From assembly GCF_002302565.1 (NCBI RefSeq), contig NZ_CP022382.1, forward strand, positions 1,559,001 through 1,623,000: a stretch of DNA of 64,000 nt, written 5' to 3'. The notes under the pieces were generated by a model. The model saw only the letters and a program-made list of their open reading frames with translations. It searched no databases and was not told where the DNA came from. This DNA comes from Capnocytophaga canimorsus (GTDB taxonomy: Bacteria; Bacteroidota; Bacteroidia; Flavobacteriales; Flavobacteriaceae). This document shows positions 53,019-60,348 of the stretch, piece after piece. The position numbers were made by a program, and so were the translations under genes. The stretch's first letter is position 1, and each line of letters opens with the position of its first letter.

Positions 53019-53135
53019 CTTTTGTTTCTTTTTTGTAATGATTTCTCCTCACGGTAATTGGTGCAAACTACATTACATTATCCTTTACCCTTCTCAAAAA
53101 CACTTTCCCATAGTCCCCCTCACAGTGATTTGAGC

Positions 53136-53172
53136 AAAAAATATCGGGTTTTCGATAGCTCCAAAACCCGAT
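53136..53172 (-). terminator. Intrinsic terminator of ald
   Basis: ATCGGGTTTT at 53143-53152 pairs with AAAACCCGAT at 53163-53172. On the minus strand a T run (plus-strand A run at 53136-53141) follows the stem. Confidence 0.8.
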
Positions 53173-53197
53173 GTTTTATTGTATTTTGAAAACAAAT

Positions 53198-54310
53198 CTA
53201 TTTTAGAAAAGTTTCCACTGGGGTATATTCCAAATGGAACGTTTCGGCCACTGCCTTGTAGGTTACTTTTCCTTGAACCACATTGAGCCCTGCTGCCAAG
53301 CCCTTATCAAATTGACAAGCCTTTTTCCATCCGTTATTGGCAAGTGATACGGCATAAGGCAAAGTAGCGTTAGTAAGCGCCAAAGTAGAAGTAAATGGTA
53401 CTGCTCCAGGAATGTTTGCCACACAATAATGAACTATTCCGTCCACTTCATAAATAGGTTGACTGTGTGTGGTTACACGCGAAGTTTCAAAACAACCGCC
53501 TTGGTCAATAGCAACATCTACCAAAACAGAACCTTTGGTCATTAGTTTTAACATTTCACGAGTGATTAAAGCAGGAGCTTTTGCCCCAGGAATGAGCACT
53601 GCACCGATAACTAAATCACACATAGGAAGCTCTTTTTCAATATTGTATTGCGAAGCGTACAGCGTTTTGATGTTTTTGGGCAAAATACTATCCAGATAAC
53701 GTAGTTTGGGCAAAGAAATATCGGCAATGATTACTTCAGCGCCCAATCCTGCGGCAGTTATAGCTGCATTATAACCCACTACACCTCCGCCCAAAACCAA
53801 TACTTTGGCAGGTTTAACTCCAGGAACACCACCCATCAAAATGCCTTTTCCACCTTGTGGTTTTTCTAAAAAACGAGCACCTTGCTGTGCCGCCATACGC
53901 CCTGCCACTTCCGACATTGGCGTAAGTAACGGAAGCGAATGGTTTGCTTCCACCGTTTCGTAAGCCAAACAAACCGCCTTTTGCTTTATCATAGCGTGTG
54001 TTAGAGCTTCTTCCGAAGCAAAATGAAAATATGTGAAAATCAGTTGATTTTCCTTAATCAGCTCATACTCGGTAGCAATGGGTTCTTTTACCTTGTAAAT
54101 CATCTCTGATTGAGCATAAACCGACTCTATGGTGGGTAAAATAGTGGCTCCTGCTTTTTGATACTCTTCATCGGAAAAACCACTACCTATTCCTGCCGAT
54201 TTCTGAACATACACCGTATGCCCATTTTTAATCAATTCTTTAACTCCTGCAGGGGTAGCTCCTACTCTATTTTCATTATTTTTTATCTCTTTAGGGATTC
54301 CTATAATCAT
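53198..54310 (-). CDS. ald: Alanine dehydrogenase
   Basis: This 370-residue NAD-dependent enzyme interconverts alanine with pyruvate and ammonia. The N-terminal substrate domain reads MIIGIPKEIKNNENRVGATP, with MIYKVKEPIATEYELI. The Rossmann domain follows with GGVPGVKPAKVLVLGGGVVG. Late blocks are GAVLIPGAKAPALITREMLK and VDVAIDQGGCFETSRVTTHS. The length fits Ald well. It is a single gene with a terminator. Confidence 0.95.
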   Translation of the reverse strand: MIIGIPKEIKNNENRVGATPAGVKELIKNGHTVYVQKSAGIGSGFSDEEYQKAGATILPTIESVYAQSEMIYKVKEPIATEYELIKENQLIFTYFHFASEEALTHAMIKQKAVCLAYETVEANHSLPLLTPMSEVAGRMAAQQGARFLEKPQGGKGILMGGVPGVKPAKVLVLGGGVVGYNAAITAAGLGAEVIIADISLPKLRYLDSILPKNIKTLYASQYNIEKELPMCDLVIGAVLIPGAKAPALITREMLKLMTKGSVLVDVAIDQGGCFETSRVTTHSQPIYEVDGIVHYCVANIPGAVPFTSTLALTNATLPYAVSLANNGWKKACQFDKGLAAGLNVVQGKVTYKAVAETFHLEYTPVETFLK

Positions 54311-54497
54311 AGTAGAAAAATTTTAATGTTTCAGGACGATAAATTTACTAAAAAAAGCATTTACAATCGACACTTGATTTGAAAAACAGCGTATTTTTTT
54401 ATCTCAAAAACAAATGACAATTACATTTTTTTATGAAATTCAATAATCATAGTGTTTTTCGACTATGTAAAAGACGAAATAATTATCTCTTTTTTTG

Positions 54498-54505
54498 TAT
54501 ATTTG
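54498..54505 (+). promoter_or_regulatory. Putative -7 element
   Basis: TATATTTG matches TAnnTTTG, 22 bases before the ATG at 54528. Confidence 0.45.
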
Positions 54506-54527
54506 TAAACAATTATTTCAGTTACTG

Positions 54528-55247
54528 ATGGGAAATTTTGATTTTTTAACCGATACTGCACATCGACCTTGGCAATTACCCAAAGGGAAATGGCAATATT
54601 ACCAACAATGGAATGATGCCCTTTTTTTGCATTTCCAAGTTGATGATAATTCTTTAAGAAAACTCGTGCCTTTGGGCTTGTCATTAGATGATTTTCAGGG
54701 AAATTATTACGTATCATTAGTGGCTTTCAAAATGGAAAAAATACGCCCAAGGCTTTTACCTTCGTGGAGTTATATTTCTGATTTTTATGAAATAAACCTC
54801 CGCACCTATGTTAAAAAGCAAGACAAATCGGGCGTTTATTTTTTAAACATTGAAGCTGAAAAAGCACTTTCGGCAAAAATAGCAAGAATGCTTTCGGGGC
54901 TTCCTTATGAAAAGTCAAATATCCGAAGAACTCTTAACCGATACCATAATCAAAACAAAATCAAAGAATTTGAATTAGATGTTGAATTTTCGGTGGGCGA
55001 TAAAATCAACACAAAAACACCACTTGATTGTTGGCTTACCGAAAAATATTGTTTGTATTTGCAAGATAAAGACCAACACCTGCGTTTTAACATCCATCAC
55101 CGTGAGTGGGATTTGCATCAAGTTATCTTAAAAAACATTGATTTACAATACCATATATCAGAACTAAAACTCTGTGAGACAGACATAATAGCCGCACACT
55201 ATTCATCAGGGGTGGAAGTAGTGTCGTGGTCGGCTGAAAAGGTTTAA
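54528..55247 (+). CDS. DUF2071 protein, YqjF family
   Basis: This is a 239-residue cytoplasmic protein of the YqjF/DUF2071 family. It begins MGNFDFLTDTAHRPWQLPKG, followed by WNDALFLHFQVDDNSLRKLV, VSLVAFKMEKIRPRLLPSWS and FYEINLRTYVKKQDKSGVYF. The fold belongs to the acetoacetate-decarboxylase-like superfamily. The function is unknown. ATG 54528 gives the standard W-P-Q/W-Q-L start; the longer frame from 54495 includes the promoter. Confidence 0.85.
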   Translation: MGNFDFLTDTAHRPWQLPKGKWQYYQQWNDALFLHFQVDDNSLRKLVPLGLSLDDFQGNYYVSLVAFKMEKIRPRLLPSWSYISDFYEINLRTYVKKQDKSGVYFLNIEAEKALSAKIARMLSGLPYEKSNIRRTLNRYHNQNKIKEFELDVEFSVGDKINTKTPLDCWLTEKYCLYLQDKDQHLRFNIHHREWDLHQVILKNIDLQYHISELKLCETDIIAAHYSSGVEVVSWSAEKV

Positions 55248-55287
55248 AGTGTTAGGTGTGACAGATGGCTTGATTATAAACAAACCA

Positions 55288-55902
55288 TTAAAATATTTTT
55301 CGTATCCATCGTAATGGAGCAAAAATATTTACACCTTTTTCTGGGGCTTCGTACCAAAATATAAAATAAGCTAAAAATCCTAAAATCAATACAATAATAA
55401 AAATAGTATTCAAAACATTCTTAATTTTATATGTCAAAGAACTTCTATCTTCACTTGTTATTTGAAGTATTCTTTGAAATAAAGCCGTTAATTCTGTACT
55501 TTTTTCTTTATTTTTCCCGAAAAGATGCTCAATATCAACCACTTCCTGATTTCTATTTTTGTAAAGAAAAATTACTGAATGATTGACCATTTTAATATTT
55601 TGTAAATCTTCCCATAAAATTTTTTGAGCTTCATCAGATGAAGTACTTACAGCAATTGATATAAATTTTTCAGTGATGATTACAGAATCTTTTTCGGATA
55701 TTCCATTTTGAAAAGCCAACAAAATTTCATCATCAAAAGTAAGTTTATGAACCAAAACAAAACGCTTATTTTTTTCTATTTCTTTAGAAATTAAAATTTT
55801 ATTGGTAAAAATTTCATTCCAATTAGACGTTTTAAAGATTATGCCCTTTTTCACATCAAAAGCATAATTTGATATTTCTCTTAAAATCAATTCTTTTATC
55901 AT
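55288..55902 (-). CDS. Cluster protein F: PH-like protein with C-terminal TM helix
   Basis: I do not recognise a named family for this 204-residue protein. The central part (about 70-150) looks like a bacterial PH-like beta domain: LLAFQNGISEKDSVIITEKF, ISIAVSTSSDEAQKILWEDL, then NHSVIFLYKNRNQEVVDIEH. One TM helix follows (VLNTIFIIVLILGFLAYFIF, about 167-186) and a short basic tail. It is therefore a membrane-anchored cytoplasmic protein. It is the last gene of the six-gene cluster and begins seven bases after gene E. Confidence 0.65.
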   Translation of the reverse strand: MIKELILREISNYAFDVKKGIIFKTSNWNEIFTNKILISKEIEKNKRFVLVHKLTFDDEILLAFQNGISEKDSVIITEKFISIAVSTSSDEAQKILWEDLQNIKMVNHSVIFLYKNRNQEVVDIEHLFGKNKEKSTELTALFQRILQITSEDRSSLTYKIKNVLNTIFIIVLILGFLAYFIFWYEAPEKGVNIFAPLRWIRKIF

Positions 55903-55909
55903 TTATTAC

Positions 55910-56194
55910 CTATTTTGAAGTAGCTACCATTTTTTTGTATTTTTCTATCTCTTTTTTGATGCTTTCAATTTTCTTTTTAACATTTTCAATATCACGCGTA
56001 TATTTTTCCGATTCTCTGACCTTATTTTTTCGATAATTTTCTCTGGTTGATGCCGAAGTTGTTGATTTTATATTTCGGGCAAAATAGTCCATTCGTTTCT
56101 TTTTATCCTCCTGCAATTTGTCAATTCTTGTTCGTAACGAAATAATATCTTGCTTCTTATCAGCAATCTTTTTTCTGTAAAGTTCCTTACTCAT
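55910..56194 (-). CDS. Cluster protein E: short coiled-coil protein
   Basis: This 94-residue protein is almost entirely charged coiled coil: MSKELYRKKIADKKQDIISL, RIDKLQEDKKKRMDYFARNI, a Ser/Thr-rich break (STTSASTRENYRKNK) and VKKKIESIKKEIEKYKKMV. It has no TM or signal segment. It overlaps gene D by eight bases, so translational coupling is likely. The function is unknown; it probably pairs with coiled-coil parts of gene D. Confidence 0.65.
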   Translation of the reverse strand: MSKELYRKKIADKKQDIISLRTRIDKLQEDKKKRMDYFARNIKSTTSASTRENYRKNKVRESEKYTRDIENVKKKIESIKKEIEKYKKMVATSK

Positions 56195-56873
56195 TTTTGT
56201 TAAATTTATCTATAAGTCGTTCAATAACAGTTTCTTTTTGTTGTGTTTTAGGTTTATCTTCTTCAAGATATGCAAAAATGCCCATCACTGAAAACAAAAC
56301 AAACATCAACACAAAAACCCAATAACGTTGAAAAAATGCTTTTCGTTGTTTTTGCCGATAAATTCGTTCAAATAGAGGTATTTCAGTAGCTTTCGGATAT
56401 TTCATTTTGAGCATTTGTAAACATTGCCCATACTTTTTGAGAGCAATATCAGCATAGTCATTCGCTCGTTTATTTTCCTCTTCCAAAGTATCTTTCCAAG
56501 AATTGGAGGAAATTATAGCAGATAAATTATACATTGTATCAATCAATCCTTGTTTTTGTTTAGGAATTTTGATGGCTACTAACTTCTCAATATTTTGTTC
56601 GAGTTTTAAAACTTGTTTTCGAGCAAATGCCTCTTCTTCTTTTTTTGATTGAATTTCAGCTTTTTTACGTTCGACAAATGCCTGTTTTCTTGTTTTAACA
56701 AACGTTTTAATAGTTCCGTCACTTTTCACCGAAGTTCCACTACCGAGCAAACTTCTGCCTGTGTCATTAACTCGTTGATATTTTGAAGCGTGTTTGTTTC
56801 CAAAAATTTTATTGGAAATAAACCTTCCCGTATCACGCCCTAATTGCCCTTTGAGTGAACTAAAAAATCCCAT
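56187..56873 (-). CDS. Cluster protein D: coiled-coil protein with one TM helix
   Basis: This 228-residue protein begins MGFFSSLKGQLGRDTGRFIS, with a glycine-rich amphipathic N-terminus (NKIFGNKHASKYQRV). A Lys/Glu coiled coil follows (ERKKAEIQSKKEEEAFARKQ, about 69-100). A helical region then leads to a TM segment YWVFVLMFVLFSVMGIFAYL (about 188-207) and a charged tail. The order suggests an inner-membrane protein with a large cytoplasmic part. No named family was recognised. It overlaps gene E by eight bases. Confidence 0.65.
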   Translation of the reverse strand: MGFFSSLKGQLGRDTGRFISNKIFGNKHASKYQRVNDTGRSLLGSGTSVKSDGTIKTFVKTRKQAFVERKKAEIQSKKEEEAFARKQVLKLEQNIEKLVAIKIPKQKQGLIDTMYNLSAIISSNSWKDTLEEENKRANDYADIALKKYGQCLQMLKMKYPKATEIPLFERIYRQKQRKAFFQRYWVFVLMFVLFSVMGIFAYLEEDKPKTQQKETVIERLIDKFNKNE

Positions 56874-56930
56874 TTTATTATAATTTTTAAAGAATACGGA
56901 TTGCTATAAGAAGCAATCCGCATTGAAAAA

Positions 56931-57233
56931 TTACTTTCCAGAAGCTGTTAATGTGATTGAATCTTCTGAAAGTTTTGAATCATCTGGCGTAGCTACTTGT
57001 ACTTTAATACCAAATTCTTCTAAAATCTTTTTTTCAAAATTACCCACCAACATTTTTCCGTTAATTTTTACATCGCCTCCTTTGGCATCACTTCTCCTGA
57101 TGGAAGCCAATGTAGCTTCGTCATCTGCAAATTTTTGTCCGTTATACACACGTAAGGTAGAACCAAATTCACTTTTGAAATTTGCTTTCAAAGTTTTCAC
57201 TTTCATTTTTCCTGAGATAGTAAAATCTGCCAT
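56931..57233 (-). CDS. Cluster protein C: small beta-rich paralogue
   Basis: This 100-residue protein begins MADFTISGKMKVKTLKANFK, with FGSTLRVYNGQKFADDEATL, then VGNFEKKILEEFGIKVQVAT and DSITLTASGK. Its two halves alternate strands and helices, which fits a ubiquitin-like or other small alpha/beta fold (inference). It is clearly paralogous to protein B of the same cluster: both share L-R-V-Y-x-G-x-K, V-G-x-x-E-K-x-x-L-E-x-x-G-I-x-V-Q and a final D-x-x-T-L. It has no signal or TM segment. The function is unknown. Confidence 0.7.
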   Translation of the reverse strand: MADFTISGKMKVKTLKANFKSEFGSTLRVYNGQKFADDEATLASIRRSDAKGGDVKINGKMLVGNFEKKILEEFGIKVQVATPDDSKLSEDSITLTASGK

Positions 57234-57260
57234 TTTTTTAAATTTTTAATTATTAAACAA

Positions 57261-57626
57261 TTATTTTTGTCTTCGTGCATCGCCCAAAGTAAAAGTATCA
57301 TTAACAAGATTTTTATTTTCAATATCTGCAATTTGGACTACAATTCCGAGGTGTTCTAAAAACATTTTTTCTACTTCACCCACTTTTTGAGTAGCCTTTA
57401 TTCTTAGCTTATCAGAATTAAAATTTACTGAGGTTTGGGTGGTTCTTTCGTCTAAAGTTTTTAGTGTCATTCTACCATCACTGGCGAGTTTTTTCCCTTT
57501 ATAAACACGCAATGAAAGACCAAATTTATCTTTAAATTGTTTCGTAAGTTCTGTAACTTTCATTGAACTTTCTACCTCAAATTCTGTTGAAGTGAAAGTA
57601 TCCACAATTTTGTTAAATAATTTCAT
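57261..57626 (-). CDS. Cluster protein B: small beta-rich paralogue
   Basis: This 121-residue protein is paralogous to C, with an N-terminal extension (MKLFNKIVDTFTSTEFEVES). Shared blocks are MKVTELTKQFKDKFGLSLRV, YKGKKLASDGRMTLKTLDER, KVGEVEKMFLEHLGIVVQIA and NDTFTL. The pair probably arose by tandem duplication and may form heteromers (inference). It starts one base after the stop of gene A, so the two are tightly coupled. Confidence 0.7.
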   Translation of the reverse strand: MKLFNKIVDTFTSTEFEVESSMKVTELTKQFKDKFGLSLRVYKGKKLASDGRMTLKTLDERTTQTSVNFNSDKLRIKATQKVGEVEKMFLEHLGIVVQIADIENKNLVNDTFTLGDARRQK

Positions 57627-57627
57627 A

Positions 57628-58329
57628 TTATTCTGATTTTTGTTTTCTTTCTAATAATTTTGCTTGTAATATCATTTCAAATTCAGCCAAATCAACTCCT
57701 TCAGAAGCAGCTTTTTGGAACAAAACTTGCCTTTCTTGTTCGGTGAGTACGTTATCCAACAAGGCAAATTCAATAAGTTGCTCCAATTGTTGGCTGTATA
57801 ATTTCATTGGAGGAGATTGTCCCTGCCCTATGGCAAGTAAATTTTGAGAGCTATTAGGTAGCTTAGAAGTTTCTAATTGTTTTTTGGCTATCTCTTGTAT
57901 TCCTTTGATTCCTCTTTCAATAAGTACATTTTTATTGGTAATTCCAAATTTGTCAGTAACATCTAAAACACGCATAAAAGGAATTGCAGAAGTAGCAATA
58001 TCAATCATATCTGCGACAGCCTCAGCATCGGCATCAGCAATTTGAGTCAATGCCAAATTTTTTCCTTTACTCAAAATTTCTGCACTACCTTCAAGTGCTG
58101 AACTTGAAGCCGAAGCAAGTGTTTCTTTTGTATTTTTGAATGTTTGACAAGTAGTTTCAAAAGCTGAATCTGAAACGGAAATAACAGAATCCTTTGTTAC
58201 TTTTAATACAGAAGAAGTACTTTCAAAAGCTGATTTTGAAACAGAAGTAATATTTTCTTTTGATTTGGATAATGATTCTGAAACATTTTCAGAAATAGAA
58301 GAAGCTAAATTTTTTAATTTACTAAACAT
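57628..58329 (-). CDS. Cluster protein A: repeat helical protein with TerB-like tail
   Basis: This 233-residue protein is first in the cluster. Residues 23-88 are three 22-residue repeats of the form (S/T)K(E/D)xxxSxSxSAxE, beginning SKENITSVSK, TKDSVISVSD and TKETLASASS. They predict amphipathic helices like those of LEA or apolipoprotein-type proteins. A middle helical domain follows (IDIATSAIPFMRVLDVTDKF). The C-terminus LIEFALLDNVLTEQERQVLF, QKAASEGVDLAEFEMIL resembles a TerB or SHOCT-like module. It is cytoplasmic. TerB-type domains are often found in stress or defence loci, which is only a hint here. Confidence 0.65.
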   Translation of the reverse strand: MFSKLKNLASSISENVSESLSKSKENITSVSKSAFESTSSVLKVTKDSVISVSDSAFETTCQTFKNTKETLASASSSALEGSAEILSKGKNLALTQIADADAEAVADMIDIATSAIPFMRVLDVTDKFGITNKNVLIERGIKGIQEIAKKQLETSKLPNSSQNLLAIGQGQSPPMKLYSQQLEQLIEFALLDNVLTEQERQVLFQKAASEGVDLAEFEMILQAKLLERKQKSE

Positions 58330-58442
58330 TTTGGTTTATTTTAAGATGGTTAATAATAAAGCATAATTCTTTTGCGTTTACTATTATCAAAATGTTTAGA
58401 TAAACAAGAGATTACCACAAAAAAAGTGGACCTCTGCATTTA

Positions 58443-58566
58443 CTTGTAAGTGAGGGAGTCCAAGCCCTGTACAACAAAGCAAAGCAAAAGCCCACGCATT
58501 CAACGTGAGCGTTATGCTTAAACCTCCCTGTTGTACATTGAAATTTTTGGACTTTTCACTTACAGG
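58443..58566 (-). ncRNA. Putative structured leader RNA or mobile repeat
   Basis: Three nested arms pair across 124 bases. CTTGTAAGTGA (58443-58453) pairs with 58556-58566, AGTCCAA (58457-58463) with TTGGACT (58547-58553), and TGTACAACA (58468-58476) with TGTTGTACA (58529-58537). The loop of about 50 bases contains a CACG/CGTG hairpin. The element lies 114 bases before cluster gene A, downstream of a possible minus-strand promoter, so it would be in the 5' leader of the cluster. Which strand is functional is not certain. It could also be an IS-like or REP-like repeat. Confidence 0.5.
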
Positions 58567-58632
58567 TTCGTTAGCAAACGCAATATGATTTAAGTATTTT
58601 CTTCTATCGTATAAGTTTTTCTTTTGGTTTAG

Positions 58633-58640
58633 CAAAGATG
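58633..58640 (-). promoter_or_regulatory. Possible cluster promoter
   Basis: On the minus strand CATCTTTG differs from TAnnTTTG at one position. ATTG lies 20 bases upstream (58664-58661), one mismatch from TTTG. It would start transcription ahead of the nested repeat and cluster gene A. Confidence 0.3.
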
Positions 58641-58768
58641 ATAATTTTTTTAAATTTTTACAATTTATTTTGTATTTTTTTTGAGTGGTACATTCAAGCA
58701 CCAATTGTAATTTTTTTTACCATAGATACACCTAAAACAGATAAAAACATTTTCTTGCAGAAAATCCG

Positions 58769-58776
58769 TACCTTTG
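58769..58776 (+). promoter_or_regulatory. Putative -7 element
   Basis: TACCTTTG matches TAnnTTTG, 23 bases before the ATG at 58800. Confidence 0.45.
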
Positions 58777-58799
58777 CTCCAAGAAATTTTGATTTTATA

Positions 58800-59780
58800 A
58801 TGGTTTTGACTGAGCGTATTTTTTCCATAAAAACTTCGGAAGATTTTCAAAATGTAGCCTTAGCTATTTTTAGATATCAATACAAATATAACCCTGTATA
58901 TCAATCGTTTTGCAATTACTTAAACCGAAATCCCGAACAGGTAAATTCGGTAAACGAAATTCCTTTTCTGCCCATAGAGTTTTTCAAAACCAAAACCATA
59001 ATCAGCGGAACACAAAAAAGTTCAAAAATATTTACCAGTAGCGGAACCACAGGGAGTAACACCTCAAAGCATTACGTTAAAGATATTTCCATCTATGAAA
59101 AAAGTTTTCGGCAAGGATTTCGGCACTTTTACGCAAATGAAACCAATTATGCTTTTTTAGCACTTCTCCCTGCTTATTTGGAACGTACGGGCTCTTCCTT
59201 AACTTATATGGTTGACGACTTAATAAAGCGCTCAAAAAACACTCAAAGTGGCTTTTTTTTACACAATCTTGACCAATTGGCAGAGAAACTCCATTTCTTA
59301 GAAGAAACAGAACAAAAAACCATTCTGATTGGCGTTTCATTTGCTCTGCTGGATTTGGTAGAAAAATACAACTTTTCGTTAAAAAATACCATAGTTATGG
59401 AAACTGGCGGAATGAAAGGCAGAAGAAAAGAATTGATTAGAGAAGATTTACATCATATCTTAAAACAAGGCTTTGGAACGGAAAGCATTCACTCCGAGTA
59501 CGGAATGACAGAGCTACTCTCACAAGCCTATTCCTCAGGCAACGGAATTTTCCGAAGCGTACCTTGGATGCAAATTTTAATTCGAGATGTAAACGACCCC
59601 TTATCCTATCAACCCTTTGGTAAAAGCGGAGGCGTGAATATCATTGATTTGGCAAACGTACACTCGTGTAGCTTTATTGCCACACAAGACTTGGGCAGAG
59701 CCTTTCAAGATGGTAGCTTCGAGATTTTAGGACGATTTGACCACGCCGATATTAGGGGTTGTAACCTAATGGTTTTATAA
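58800..59780 (+). CDS. LuxE/PaaK-like acyl-protein synthetase family
   Basis: This 326-residue protein belongs to the ANL-related LuxE family. The AMP-binding loop IFTSSGTTGSNTSKHYV (about residues 81-97) is clear. FLALLPAYLERTGSSLTYMV follows, then VMETGGMKGRRKELIREDLH and IHSEYGMTELLSQAYSSGNG. LuxE activates a fatty acid as acyl-AMP. Here no luciferase or reductase genes are near, and the role may be acyl activation for surface polysaccharide or lipid synthesis. ATG 58800 is chosen over a longer frame that crosses the promoter. It overlaps the ArsC-like gene by six bases. Confidence 0.85.
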   Translation: MVLTERIFSIKTSEDFQNVALAIFRYQYKYNPVYQSFCNYLNRNPEQVNSVNEIPFLPIEFFKTKTIISGTQKSSKIFTSSGTTGSNTSKHYVKDISIYEKSFRQGFRHFYANETNYAFLALLPAYLERTGSSLTYMVDDLIKRSKNTQSGFFLHNLDQLAEKLHFLEETEQKTILIGVSFALLDLVEKYNFSLKNTIVMETGGMKGRRKELIREDLHHILKQGFGTESIHSEYGMTELLSQAYSSGNGIFRSVPWMQILIRDVNDPLSYQPFGKSGGVNIIDLANVHSCSFIATQDLGRAFQDGSFEILGRFDHADIRGCNLMVL

Positions 59781-60131
59781 CCTCTCCATAGCCAACTTTG
59801 CTGATGCTACGGTTTTGGCAGCATTTCCCACAAAAACCTCATTATCAATGACCATAACTGGTCGGTTTAGAAACGTGTAATGCTCCAAAATCAAATTTTT
59901 ATAATCGGATTCGGTGAGCGATTGCTCTTTCAAATTACGTTGCTTGTAAAGTTGGGCACGCTTGCTAAACAATTTTTCATAACTTCCTGCCTTTTCTTTA
60001 AGAAAATCAAGTTCACTTTCAGTAATCGGATTGTGTTTTATATCCTGAATTTCAAAATTAGAACTGGGCTGTAATTCTTTTAAAATACGCTGACAAGTAG
60101 AACAACTTCCTAAATAATATATTTTATTCAT
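59775..60131 (-). CDS. ArsC/Spx-family reductase-like protein
   Basis: This 118-residue thioredoxin-fold protein begins MNKIYYLGSCSTCQRILKEL, with C-S-T-C at about residues 10-13. Late blocks are YKNLILEHYTFLNRPVMVID and NEVFVGNAAKTVASAKLAME. It fits the ArsC/YffB/Spx group. YffB-like members are glutathione-related and not necessarily arsenate reductases, and no ars genes are near. It is convergent with, and overlaps, the LuxE-like gene by six bases. Confidence 0.85.
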   Translation of the reverse strand: MNKIYYLGSCSTCQRILKELQPSSNFEIQDIKHNPITESELDFLKEKAGSYEKLFSKRAQLYKQRNLKEQSLTESDYKNLILEHYTFLNRPVMVIDNEVFVGNAAKTVASAKLAMERL

Positions 60132-60167
60132 TTTTAATGAATTATGGTTTTACAAAGGATAAATTTT

Positions 60168-60254
60168 AAAGGATAAAAATCCAAGTAACAAGGGTTCAAA
60201 CTAATATTCAACTACAAAATCCACATTTCTTGAAGAAAAGGATAAAAATCCAAG
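60168..60254. repeat. 18-bp direct repeat pair
   Basis: AAAGGATAAAAATCCAAG occurs at 60168-60185 and again at 60237-60254, in the intergenic region next to the parS-like site. Each unit contains GGAT...ATCC, a small hairpin. Confidence 0.55.
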
Positions 60255-60317
60255 GCTAAAGCATTTTATAATTACCAAATAACTAAAAGAGTATTCATTA
60301 GCTCGAATTGATACTCA

Positions 60318-60333
60318 TTTTCCACGTGGAACA
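60318..60333. other. parS-like palindrome
   Basis: TTTTCCACGTGGAACA matches 15 of 16 bases of TGTTCCACGTGGAACA, a known ParB-binding parS sequence of other bacteria. The central TTCCACGTGGAA is a perfect palindrome. It lies in a 217-base intergenic gap. No par genes are in the window. Confidence 0.5.
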
Positions 60334-60348
60334 TCTAATCTAAAAAGC

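Noticed and set aside
58396..58704. Minus-strand 102-residue ORF across the nested repeat
   Set aside because: It overlaps the start of the LuxE-like promoter region and the structured element. The composition is not protein-like and no conserved start context is seen.
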